Assembly: GCA_964247055.1 (NCBI GenBank)
Contig: OZ176055.1
Span: forward strand, 2,976,001 to 3,040,000
Direction of reading: 5' to 3'
Length of the DNA stretch: 64,000 nucleotides
Origin: Paragordius varius
Lineage: Eukaryota; Nematomorpha
Shown here: piece after piece, positions 14,201-24,163 of the stretch
Numbering within the stretch: position 1 is the stretch's first letter
How the letters are laid out: every line of letters begins with the position of its first letter
Position numbers and translations under genes: made by a program
The notes under the pieces: generated by a model
Seen by the model: only the letters and a program-made list of their open reading frames with translations
What the model was told of the DNA's origin: nothing
The model's database searches: none

Positions 14201-15714
14201 ACTGCATAACCATAATCGACAATTTTATTGGTGTTAACAAATATAAAAACTACGCTTTGGGCGGTGTTTTAGTTTATTTCCACATCAATAAACACATTTT
14301 GCATAATCAAAACAGACCCTTTTGATCAGTCTCGTTTTATCTTGAAGAACAGTTTTTGTTTGATTACTTCCAAAACGTTAAATTATAATATACTGTTTTG
14401 CAAATCCATGTATAATATATTAAATAATTTTGACAAAAAAACCAAACAGGCGAATATTAAAGCAATAAAATAGCATATAATCATCCAATAAGTAAATTCT
14501 TGGAAAAGGGTGTTAAGACAATCACAGCAGATGATCGAAATCAGTATTTTAATAGAACGAAAACAACATGGTGAACGGTGCAGAAGGCATGCCATATATT
14601 CATAATTAATATTGTAAAATACCAATAAAAAATAAATTAATCATATGACATATAACTATGTATTATAATTCGAGCATTTCTATTTTCGATTCATTTACTT
14701 TTTACTCTATGATTCTATCGTATGTTAAATGTTAAAAATTTTGGTGTTTAAAAAGATACATATACTCTAAGGTTTTTATTTTGACTTGTTTGCAGTTAAT
14801 ATTTGTATGATCTATATAAAATATTTAGAGTTAATAAACTCAGCTAAATATTTGAAAACATATGGTTGTAGATGAAAAAAATTGATCATAAAAAATATTT
14901 AATATAAATACTTAAAATGTTATGGTTATAAAATGTTTGAAAAACAATTTAATTAAATGTTGATATAAAAATAATGAAATTCAACGTAATTTAACTAATC
15001 ATTAAAATAATATTAAATGAATACTTAATATTAACTCTCGTAAAATTATACAATTTTATCTTTGATTAAAAAAAGGTTTTTGCGTTTGCTTGAATTGTTT
15101 TACTAAAAAAGAGTATACGTTTAATAATTTATAATATCAAAATCCTTTATTAAAAATATTTATGTTTTATGTAAAAAGATGCGTATGAATATAAGGCAAT
15201 ATATCCATAACCTACACATATAAAATAAATATTTTTACCCCTTATTTATCAATTTTATTGTGTTTTAGGCTGTTTTTAGTGTGAACCCAGAAACAGGATT
15301 GACCTTGATAGAAAGAGCCAAAGAATTTACGGTTGAGGATATAGTTGAAGCGACTCAGGCATCATTCCAAGTATTTTTTTTTATTTTTAACTAATTTAAG
15401 TTTTTACCCTTTAGAGTAAAAATTTTTAATACAAAAAAACGTAAAAATTTACGGCAAAAACTAAAACTTTTAAACATCGATTTTTTTAAATACAACCTAT
15501 CGAAATAAGCATCAGAGATATAAATTGGTAACATACTCAATAAAAGTGTAATTATATAGCTTATGTAAAAAATTTGAGGTTTTAAAAAGTATGGCTGTCT
15601 TTTATAAATATATATTTGTCTCTTATATACATTTTCTCTTTTTTAATATAATTTTTTATTGTGATTTTGCTATATATTTAGGTTTCACCCGATATCAAAA
15701 TTATGGAGGATTAG
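2218..15714 (+). CDS. OXCT1: Succinyl-CoA:3-ketoacid CoA transferase (SCOT), fourteen exons
   Basis: Mitochondrial matrix enzyme that moves CoA from succinyl-CoA to acetoacetate, the committing step of ketone-body use. Exons: 2218-2377, 2407-2540, 2567-2659, 2856-2919, 3807-3895, 4072-4239, 4735-4842, 5294-5408, 5954-6075, 7532-7693, 11578-11706, 12574-12654, 15269-15370 and 15682-15714. All splice phases agree and the sum is 519 codons plus stop, almost the human length of 520. Diagnostic blocks include [50 protein letters not shown] (its Glu, about residue 345, is the catalytic residue), [20 protein letters not shown] and [20 protein letters not shown]. The N-terminus is basic and suits mitochondrial targeting. 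Introns 1 and 2 are 29 and 26 nt; introns 10 and 12 reach 3.9 and 2.6 kb and contain transposons. An AATAAA lies about 110 nt past the stop. No disabling change was seen. Confidence 0.97.
7956..10400 (+). mobile_element. hAT DNA transposon with 8-bp target duplication, OXCT1 intron 10
   Basis: The element proper is 7964-10392 (2429 bp). It is bounded by GTCTAGAG at 7956-7963 and again at 10393-10400, an exact 8-bp duplication as hAT transposases make. Ends are CAGTGATACTCAAACC and, inverted, CAGTGGTACTCACC. The left subterminal region is a G+C-rich hairpin of CGCGGCCCGC repeats, typical of this hAT type. It lies in the same orientation as OXCT1 and contains one broken transposase gene. Confidence 0.95.
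8356..10166 (+). pseudogene. hAT transposase, degenerate
   Basis: The ATG at 8356 opens a BED-like zinc-finger region (CLICKNN followed by [10 protein letters not shown]), then the hAT catalytic fold with [46 protein letters not shown] and, at the end, the C-terminal dimerisation block [17 protein letters not shown]. The order matches animal hAT transposases related to the domesticated GTF2IRD2, ZBED and FAM200 proteins. Reading requires changing frame near 8775, near 9010-9040, near 9290 and near 9930, and a stop follows NSDKW at about 9484. The gene is therefore inactive. A second relative lies at 28653-30464; the two differ substantially. Confidence 0.9.
11763..12060. repeat. Tandem duplication of a ~150-bp unit in OXCT1 intron 11
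   Basis: The segment 11763-11911, from GACAAATTTTTTATATC through TTGGAAAAATTAAGG, is repeated at once as 11912-12060 with small differences. Each copy includes AGGCATAGAGATGTAAATGG. Related single sequence recurs around 15490-15610, so the unit seems to derive from a dispersed repeat that was duplicated in place. Confidence 0.75.
13440..14172 (-). pseudogene. IS630/Tc1-type transposase relic, OXCT1 intron 12
   Basis: Read on the minus strand, 14172-13963 gives a helix-turn-helix-like region ([26 protein letters not shown]). Next comes [16 protein letters not shown] and [10 protein letters not shown] around 13800-13900, where the family has its first catalytic Asp in an ETGFN-like block. A tail resembling [12 protein letters not shown] lies near 13500. 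Order and spacing fit an IS630-Tc1-mariner DDE transposase with several stops. Assignment is by motif memory only. A plus-strand fragment with [12 protein letters not shown] near 14510-14550 looks like a second copy of the same tail. Confidence 0.5.
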
Positions 15715-15959
15715 AATTGGATAGATCGATTATTTTATCAAATAAGAAATGCAATTACTTTATAATTTATAAGTTGGTGGCTTTATTATATCAAACCATA
15801 TATAAATAATTATTTATTTGCATTTGAATAAATTTTGATATTATTGCTCAGGACTATATATATATATATTGTTAAATCATGGTCGAAACTGGTAAACAGT
15901 TTTATAAGATTTTGATAATATTCTAATAACCATGATGATGGATTGATAATATTTATTAT
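15715..15959. other. Spacer downstream of OXCT1
   Basis: Contains the putative OXCT1 polyadenylation signal AATAAA near 15827 and a short TA-rich run near 15852. It separates the convergent OXCT1 and the minus-strand exon ending at 15960. Confidence 0.5.
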
Positions 15960-16258
15960 TTAATGATGGAATAATTGTTTAATTAATTTACGTAAAATAT
16001 ATTTAAGCTGTGAAAAATTAAATTTGCTTTCACTCTTAAGAGTATTAGCGGGTGTGTTATCGGCGCTATTTTGAGTTTTATGATTCTGTTTTTCTTTCCA
16101 CTTTTGCAGAGCCGCGTATATAAATTGTTTGACGTAACTCCTATACTTTTCAGCTTCTTCTGGCGTTAAATGGATTCGATATTTATCAATTTTACGCGAA
16201 ATATCACTATCCGGTGGTAACTGATATGGTGGAGTGTCATTGGTTCCTTTATATCTAA
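15960..16258 (-). CDS. Terminal exon of an unidentified gene
   Basis: An open minus-strand exon begins after a TTTTAG acceptor at about 16258 and runs to a stop at about 15960, encoding roughly 98 residues. It includes PPYQLPPDSDISRKIDKYR, IHLTPEEAEKYRSYVKQF and YAALQKWKEKQ, followed by a polar tail with lysines. Composition is far from the A+T-rich background and the acceptor is good, so a real exon is likely. I do not recognise the family; the charged helical text could be cytosolic or mitochondrial. Its upstream exons are not secured: the next minus-strand open region, 17708-17391, carries its own start and stop and may be separate. Confidence 0.5.
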
Positions 16259-17390
16259 AACAGATTTTAGAGTAAGTGATGCAATCATTAGCAGAATTAT
16301 TAATGAATTTTTGTTAGAATCTAACTTTGTCGAATTAACAAAATATAAAATTATGATATAAATTAAAATTAGTCATGAAAAAAATATTAATTATTCTTGT
16401 CTAACAAAATAATGAGTAAAAAATGACGAAATTAAAATATTTAATAGTTATCACAAGAATTTTTTCACTTTTAACCGCGGTTCAATTAGTAATGTACACT
16501 AAAAATATTATGATTATTAACCTTGTCCTGAATTATTTAATAAAATTTATGGACCTATTTTGTATTTTGGTTACCTTAGATGTAGTTATTCTGTAAAGCC
16601 TAAACTACTGAACATTTCTAATAATTTTAGGAACAAATTAAATTATACTTTGAAAACTCCATTTTTAATGGATTCTAATTGTTAACTAAAATTAAAAAAA
16701 TGTGATAATTCATCTTGTTTAAAACTTTAATCTAAAATTTTAGATATTTAGAAAAAAGGAAAATTGCTTTACGCTTCATTACTTTTTCATTTTTTATATA
16801 CAATTACATTCTGGGGTAGTTTTGTAGCACAGTTTGAACTTGTCAATAAAATACTCTTTTAATTGTTTAATTGTTTTGGTTCAAATTTTATTATCAAATA
16901 TTGTTTTCCTGCATCACATAGAACATATTTTTCAGTTATCTAACTTCTAGCCAAAATTAGGAAAGCTTCGAAACCCGAACGAAACAAACAGGTGATTATA
17001 AAATAAATGCCAAAAAAAGCTCCTAAAATGTAATTTGAAAGCTTTTAAAGTAAAATATTTATGTTTTATCCATGTCATCGAAACGAAACAAATTTAAATT
17101 GATAAGGAGACATATTAAGATTAATTTATTGGATGTTAAGATAATCTATTTTTGTTGTGGGATTCGTTATAAGACACTATCTCTTCTGATCTCAAGCAGG
17201 ATAAATAACTTGTTAAACGGTCAATCTTTCAAAAAAATAAAATACTGGGGCAAGTCATCTGCTTAGAAAAATTTCGAAACCCTAATAATGCGCTACAATG
17301 TCAAGTTATATTTGGAAAATACACTTTTATCTTTCATATTTAAACTGCTTCTTCATTATAAAAAACAAAAATTAAACTATATAAAATAAA
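16259..17390. other. Stretch with no recognised gene
   Basis: A+T-rich sequence. An open frame at 17072-17266 on the plus strand has no family signal. A CCGCGGTTC at about 16477 recalls hAT ends but lacks a partner. Confidence 0.4.
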
Positions 17391-17708
17391 TTAACTATCT
17401 AACTTAATGAGATTATCATAAATCATATCCACATATTTTTCTAGATTAGTGTCATTATTTGAGGGTTGAACGGTTGTTTGACCTAAGTTGTTGTCATTTG
17501 TTTCGCTTTTTACAGCATCTACATTTTCAATATTTTTGTCCATATTTTGGATCGGATTTTCATCGATTAATTTACTACGTGTTGTGTCCTCTTTTAAATT
17601 GTTATTTTGTGGATTAATTATAGCTTGGTTAGCTAAAATGTTTGAAAATATTATTCCTATCCATAAAATCTTAGAATACGATTGTGTAGATATTATGATG
17701 CGAATCAT
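17391..17708 (-). CDS. Possible small secreted Asn-rich protein, unknown
   Basis: A 105-codon frame from an ATG at 17708. The N-terminus MIRIIISTQSYSKILWIGII continues into a hydrophobic run ending SNILANQ, which looks like a signal peptide with a cleavage site after ILA. The rest is polar, rich in Asn, Asp, Thr and Lys (NPQNNNLKEDTTRSK, NNDTNLEKYVDMIYDNL). No known domain is recognised. It could be a stand-alone small gene or the first exon of a gene continuing into 16258-15960. A frame of this length can arise by chance, but the signal-peptide start followed by a uniformly polar tail argues mildly for coding. Confidence 0.4.
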   Translation of the reverse strand: MIRIIISTQSYSKILWIGIIFSNILANQAIINPQNNNLKEDTTRSKLIDENPIQNMDKNIENVDAVKSETNDNNLGQTTVQPSNNDTNLEKYVDMIYDNLIKLDS

Positions 17709-18839
17709 TTTATTGTGAAATTATATTTGTGTATAACACTACCAGTGTGTTTAAACAAGTGCCATTTGTATTCCTTCCATATATGTTTAAAAATTGAAAA
17801 ATCAATAAGTTATTTGGTGATATCTAATTGTATTTTAACAAATTTTATAATTATATTTTTTAGCAATGAAAAAATTTATTCCCTATAAACATCAATACTT
17901 TTTGGGGGCAATTTAAAATTAAAATTTATACAATTATCCATGCTAACTTTAAATACAAGGTCGAAAATTTTAAATGTATTAATATATTTTTAACTATCGA
18001 GATGGTGTATGGACAATATTCCCATTTTATTAATTTAGTAAAAAAATTAAAAAATATAGTTTTAGAAATGAAGTAATTCCTTACCTTTAGTGTCGCTTAT
18101 TGAAACATTCGCAATGAATTGACTAATTTATCAACTAACAAATCGGAAATTGGTTAATTAATCTTTAAACAAAAGATCTAAAAAAATGAAGAACCTCGGG
18201 ACAACATGTAAAATTAATTTTTATATGTTTATTTTTAATTATAGCCATAGATCAATATTATTTAAACGAGCTAATTTAATATAAATATCAATAATTTGAA
18301 AATTTATGTTAATTTCCCTGATCACATCCCTAAATAGAAAATTCACCATATAATCAATTAATATTAAATGATCAATTTATTTAAAGTAAAAATATCATCA
18401 AATGACACATGTTAATTAAGGTTTGAATATAAGCTCCTTGCGATAATACTGTTTATGGACGGCTTTGATATACAATATGACATGAGTCTCAACTTTCATA
18501 GTAAAGTTCTCCAATGAAATTGTTTGTTTAGTCTGTAAATTATACAGACAAAATTTAAACAGAAAAACATATAAACAATTAATATTTTCTTTTTTAATTT
18601 ATGGATAAAGAATAAAATAGTAAGAGTATTATATGTTTCCATATTGTAAAAATATAGTTTGTGTAGACGCAAGGTTTACAAAAGACTTGTTTACAAAAAA
18701 TATTTGTTTTTAGTTTTTATGTTTTGTCCGCATATTTTAGATTTTTACTCTATGATATATGGACTAAAAATTCATGTAAATTTCTAATATAAAAAGTAAA
18801 AAATATATTGTATTTTTGGAAATATTGAGATATAACACT
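17709..18839. other. Stretch with no recognised gene
   Basis: A+T-rich. Only a single arm of the 49194-type repeat (TTTTGTCCGCATATTTTAG region, about 18690-18760) is noted. Confidence 0.4.
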
Positions 18840-20110
18840 GTACGGCAAAAATGGGGATCAAAAAATGATGGTTAATAAAACATATATCAATCGATAGCTA
18901 AAGGCTTCCGGATATGAATATCGAAATAATATATGCGATTAAAATACTGGAAAAAAGTTATTTAAATTTTTCTGTTAATAGCCAAAATTAAAAAAATCAC
19001 ATTTTTATCTCACATAAAATAAATTTAATGTAATAGATCAAAACTGTCAACTAAATTTTATTTGTGTTAAAATAGCATGAGTAAAATTTTAAACGCAAAT
19101 ATTATCAACAAAGATTTGACACGTTTTCGGAGGGTAGCAGAAAGATTTAATAGAATATAAGCTAAAATCGCATCTTGGCGTCAAATTTGAATAATAAAAA
19201 CTATTTAATATGCGGTAAAAGATTTTAATTTTTATTAAGACAATCATATATTTACTCTATATATAGAGGTTATCCAATATATCGCCTTCAAAAATATCTT
19301 ATATAAAAAAAATCGATAATTTGCATCTAATCGGATGCCTATATTTTTTCAAAACATCCAATATATATTATAAATACATTTTCCAATTTGATGAAGAAAA
19401 AGGATCTATCATCTCAGATTTTAATTTAGAAATTTTTTTCCGGAAAATCTGATTATATAATTTTGGCGTCATTTTAACGTTTAAAACCTGCTTTAGGCAT
19501 AAAAATACCCCAAATTAAGAAACTGAGTCGATAGATCTTTTTTGCATTAAATCGTAATCAAAAGATATTAATAATATAAATACATATATTAAATATTTTC
19601 TAATAATACGCAGCTTCCGCTTCGATGCAAATATTCAAAAAAATTTCTCTTTTATATAAGTAATATTTTTGAAGGCATTGGGTAAACTCTCTATATAGAG
19701 TTAATATATGATTGATTTAATAAAAAATAAAATCTTTTACCGCATGTTAACAAGTTTAATTATTCAAATTTGGCACCAAAGTTTTATTTAGCTTATATTC
19801 TTGTAAATCTTTCTGGAAACCTCCGAAAAAGTGTTGCTTTGTTGATAATATTTTGCGTTTAGAATTATCATTATTAAACTCATAAAATTTAGTTATCGCG
19901 TTCTCATCTATTGTATTTAATTTTATTTGACCTAATGTGCAATAAAAATGCGATTTTTATATTATGGCTAATAACAGAAAATTTAAATAATTTTTTTTCT
20001 AGTTTTCAACCACATATATCATTTTCATATTCATTATCTTGGAGCTTTTAGCTATCTAATGATATATGATTCAATAATATTTTTTTTCTTACCCTTTGTA
20101 AAAATGTGGC
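18840..20110. repeat. 1.27-kb imperfect palindrome (foldback element)
   Basis: The left half 18840-19470 is repeated in inverted order in 19480-20110 almost without a loop. Matching landmarks, left versus right read inverted: GATAGCTAAAGGCTTCC / GATAGCTAAAAGCTCC, AAATTTTTCTGTTAATAGCC / AAATTTTCTGTTATTAGCC, TGCGGTAAAAGATTTTA in both, and GGATCTATCATCTCAG / AGATCTATCGACTCAG close to the centre. Small indels separate the arms. No coding frame spans it. It looks like a foldback transposon or an inverted duplication of a shorter element. Confidence 0.85.
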
Positions 20111-20179
20111 TTTGAAATTCATTTTTAAAGTTTTTTAAAATTTTTTAAACCAGATCAATTAAACAATAAATTATATTAC

Positions 20180-20397
20180 CCTAATCTCGAGACGTTTAAC
20201 ATATGGCAAATGATTGTCCCTATTTTGAAGTTCAATGGATAATTTTTTTATATGATACAAAGGTCCCAGGATTCGAAATGAAATGGCTAATGTTTTGTTT
20301 ACCACACACACATTAAAATCTTGTATGTATGGATCACCTATATAATTTATAACATGGTGCGAAAAAATATATGCATAAGATCGTATCAAATAACTAA
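20180..20397 (-). CDS. Orphan internal exon, unknown protein
   Basis: On the minus strand an exon follows a TTTTCTTTTAG acceptor and ends at an AG|GTAATA donor. It encodes about 73 residues, including FSHHVINYIGDPYIQDF, NVCVVNKTLAISFRILGPL and SIELQNRDNHLPYVKRL. Alternating hydrophobic residues suggest beta strands of an extracellular sandwich fold; that is inference. The exon starts in phase 2. It could join the exon at 23017-22719 only through a weak donor, so the gene structure is unresolved. Confidence 0.4.
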
Positions 20398-20431
20398 AAG
20401 AAAAAATCTTAATCTTTTGTAAAATAATCAA

Positions 20432-21779
20432 TCACATTCTGTTTGAGTCAATGTGACACCAAGTTTTTTGTAAAGAAGTGTTGATAATGTTGAGCACACC
20501 CAAGCTTTTTAACTCACTTTACTCGGCCTTATAAACCTTATAACTTGTTTATTTCGTTTTTAGTGTCTATAAAACATTTAGATTATATTTACGATAGCTT
20601 ATTACACCTTAATGGCAGGGCGAAACTTTAAACACTCCCTCCCCTTCCCTTTCGAAAAAAACTAAAAAGGGGGTCTGCATGTGGTCACCTAATGTGCGAT
20701 ACTATAGGCTTGTTTGTAATAAAATATTTTAAACATTTATAGTACGGTTGTTACACGATGATATTTTTAAAATAGATTTCGCTATAAATTTTCCTATTAA
20801 TTTCATATATTTGTAATTGATTTAAAATTAAACTATGACCAGAATATCTATTTATTAGCGGTGAAACGGAAACAGGCAGTGATATCGTAACTTCTGCTCT
20901 TATAGTTTAGAACGGTTAGGAATTAAGATCGTAAGAACCGCTTTTAGTTAACTCAGTTTTATTATTTTCTCGCGGATAGCTAAAATTATAAATTGATGTA
21001 TGAAAGTGTAAAAATCCAAAATGTTATCAAATTTTTGTTCATTGTATATTAATTTACAGTTAACAAATTTCGTAAAACAACATAATTATTGCGTGGTATA
21101 AATTGATTGATTATGACTGTAAAAAACTGCATGCACAAGCGGTCAGATTAGTTTTTTTATCCTTTTACATATATAATACATAATATTATTTATCGTTTAC
21201 CTTTCATTATAAGTCGCATCCGCCGATCGACTAAAAAAATTAACCGATATAACTTATACTTATAAAATGGTCACAGTGAGTGAATATATGGTAATTTATT
21301 TGGCTCATATTTCCATAATGGGTATCCAGGCATAATGTATAGTTACAATTTGGCCCCATTTCATGAAGCTAAAAAATTCAATGAATATATTTCACATGGA
21401 AGTTTTCAAAATATCCTTGAAATCGGACTTTGGTGTGTAAAAGTATTGAAAATTTGTTTTATACCTAAATGTAACTAAATTTCGATCATTTTTTTGGATA
21501 AATGAAATTTTTACGAATTTTATACGATAAAGGATTGATTTTGAAATAGCGATCCTATGAAACATTTTTGCTCAAATATATTACAAACGTATCACATTAA
21601 TTGGCAGTAAATATTAAATATTAAATTATATATTTTAACTCCATAAATTATTAAGTTCGTAATGTTTTATTACATAAAAATTTTTTATATTAAATATATA
21701 TTATGGAATGTTGGCGCGGAAAAATTAGCGTTAGATGGTAATTGGTTATTTGAGATTTAAACAAAATAGTTAATCCCAA
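20432..21779. other. Stretch with no recognised gene
   Basis: Mostly A+T-rich. A slightly G+C-richer patch around 20610-20690 has no reading frame or repeat partner that I could find. Confidence 0.4.
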
Positions 21780-22562
21780 AACTAAGGGTGTTTATTTCGA
21801 ATGGCGTGCAGGCCGCATTTGAATTTTTATATAAAAATTTTAAATATCGGTTTTTTAATGTTACATCAGTGCAAAATTTTACCATGGTCTCGATTCCTCC
21901 CATATATAAAAATTTAATTTTAAACAGGCCTGGGGTATTTAACCACCCCAATTTGAATCGAAGGACTAAAACGAATGTGTTGTATCCATGTGTTAAAAGT
22001 TATTATTTTAGCATTTCAATTCAAAGGGTTCCAGACTAAATTTGAATTAGAATTTTTAAAAAACTACTGAAGGATCTTAATTTAAATTTATGCTTTTATC
22101 CTAATAAAAATTATATAAATATGGCAAAATATCTAAATAAAATTTTGTTTTAAAAAAAAATTCCATGTCAAACTAGTTCGACGCCAATTTTATTTTACTA
22201 ATTTTTGCATTGTCTTCATCTATATTTAAGGGAGAAATTAAAATTAATTTTTTATTTAAATTACATCTAACATTGATAGAAATGGAAAAAGCTGTTTATT
22301 TTGCATTATTTTTCAATTTTACCATTGCGCACGTTGACTAAATTTTTACCTTTCGGTTTTAGCTTAAAATAAGTTATATCAAGTTTTTTTGAATAGCTTT
22401 TTTTATATATATTTCGGTTTATTAATGTTATATAGTTGCAAATGCCATGGTTTTGATTCCTTCCATTTTTTTAAGAATTTAATTTTAAACAGGCTTGGGG
22501 TATTTAACTACCCCAATTTGAATCAAAGGACTAAAATGAATGTGTTGTATCCAAGTGTTAAT
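21780..22562. repeat. Two copies of a TTAA-flanked MITE-like repeat
   Basis: A fuller copy covers about 22015-22562 and ends with CTACCCCAATTTGAATC and TTGTATCCAAGTGTTAA. A partial copy lies at about 21830-21990 with the same CTGGGGTATTTAACCACCCC and TTGTATCCATGTGTTAA end. The best-preserved member is at 37659-38248. The left terminus of the 22015 copy is degraded. Confidence 0.75.
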
Positions 22563-22718
22563 TTAAAATCATATATTATTATATGTCAGTATTGGCGGCA
22601 AAAAGTTTGTTATAAGGATCTAATTTACATTTTTAGAATAAGGCGTCGAAACAAAAGGTAATCTCTATGTTAAATGTATCATCTCACAGACAAAGCAATT
22701 AAAAAACATTAAGTATTT

Positions 22719-23017
22719 TTAATAATAAACTTTTAATAAATTATCGTTTATAGTTCCGTTGAGAAGCGTAAAATAAAGAGACTTGAGAAGTGTGTAGTAA
22801 ATACGATAATTTGTTAAGGTTGTGAATGCATTTGGCATTAGTAATGGAGGTATAATCTGTACATTAACTATGTAAGGGTTTTGATAACGAAAACGATCCA
22901 ACGAAACCGTATATACAGCTCGACCCTGATAGTATTTGAAGGTGGTTGATTCATTGACACATTTATTAGGTATTCCTAATGTATTATTATATGGCATATA
23001 ATTTTTTTTATTAAAGT
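22719..23017 (-). CDS. Orphan exon, possible extracellular beta-rich segment
   Basis: The minus-strand frame reads through MPYNNTLGIPNKCVNESTTF, YYQGRAVYTVSLDRFR and YQNPYIVNVQIIPPLLMPN before becoming unremarkable. An NES sequon and strand-like VYTVSL and YIVNVQII runs suggest an extracellular domain such as a fibronectin-III-like fold. This is inference and I recognise no specific family. The start may be the ATG at 22997 or an upstream AG. Possible donors are TATC|GTATTT and CTCAA|GTCTCT; only the second would be in phase with the exon at 20397. Confidence 0.4.
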
Positions 23018-24163
23018 ACTTATTAAAACTTATGGAATTTAGGCAAGATTTTTATTTGGTACAAAATACTATAACTGTAAAATTACTGATTTGCATATGA
23101 CCATGAATGCCTGCTGTTTATAAGCGGTCAGTCGGGTCATTTTTTACAAGTCAAAAATCCAACCCTAAATAAATAAAATTTATAATATAAAATGGTTTTT
23201 CCCAATGAAACTTTAACATTAAAAAATACCAAGGTAAACTTTATAAAATTAATATACATATTTTTTTTACTTTATTAACTCAATCAAAAATTTTCTATGC
23301 TTAATCTTAATAATATAAACATACAAACATATCAAAAATATACTTGTTGTTAAACATATAACTGGAAACATAATTAGAATGAATTTCATAGTGCTTGAAA
23401 AAACAAATTGTATTATAAAAATTTTTTATTCAGCATAATTTATTTATATGTTTAATTAATGAACCTTGATTTTTACCAGCTTTCAAAATTGCTAATTAAA
23501 TAACCTTTAAATTATAAACAAAATCAGGAGCAATGTAACATATACATTTTAAAACTGGGGGTTTATGAATGACATTGTTTAACAAAACTGAGAACCAGGA
23601 TTGGATGCGATTTAACACTTTTAATTATAATGTACAATTTTTTTTACCTCAAATCGACACTTGAGAATCTCATAAAATACATATGCTCTTAAAAGATGGG
23701 ATCAAGCGATGAAACTTCTGTTCTAATTACCAAATTATTTTTCAAATTTCTTTAAGAAAAAATTCAATTGAAAAACGGTAAATGCCTTTTATAGAGAAAG
23801 AACCAAAAAATTGAAAAACCAAACGTAAAAATATGGGATTTTAAAATATAAAATAGTATTTGGACATGAAACTCAATAGTAGTAATAATCCAATTTATTA
23901 AGTGTATTTATTATATCGTTGCCATTATACCCTAATTGCGAAAATGTTATTGGACTAAACTAGAAAACATCTATTATATAAACTCAAATTTAATCTTTTT
24001 GATGTTGAAAAATTGTTTCACGCCATTCAAGATATTTAATTTTTAATCATTATTTTATTAAAATGAAAAACATTATCATTTTTACAATTTTATATATAAA
24101 ATTTTAACGATAATTAGAGGAAACATTACATATGCACATATAAAATACAGAACAATCTATATA
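23018..24163. other. Stretch downstream of CDC27
   Basis: A+T-rich. Holds a minus-strand AATAAA (TTTATT at 24054-24059), a likely CDC27 polyadenylation signal about 105 nt past the stop. Nothing else is recognised. Confidence 0.5.

Noticed and set aside
16470-16490. CCGCGGTTC as a hAT end
   Set aside because: No CAGTG terminus, partner end or target duplication nearby.
17072-17266. 64-codon plus-strand frame
   Set aside because: No signal peptide, domain or repeat; composition fits random A+T-rich DNA.
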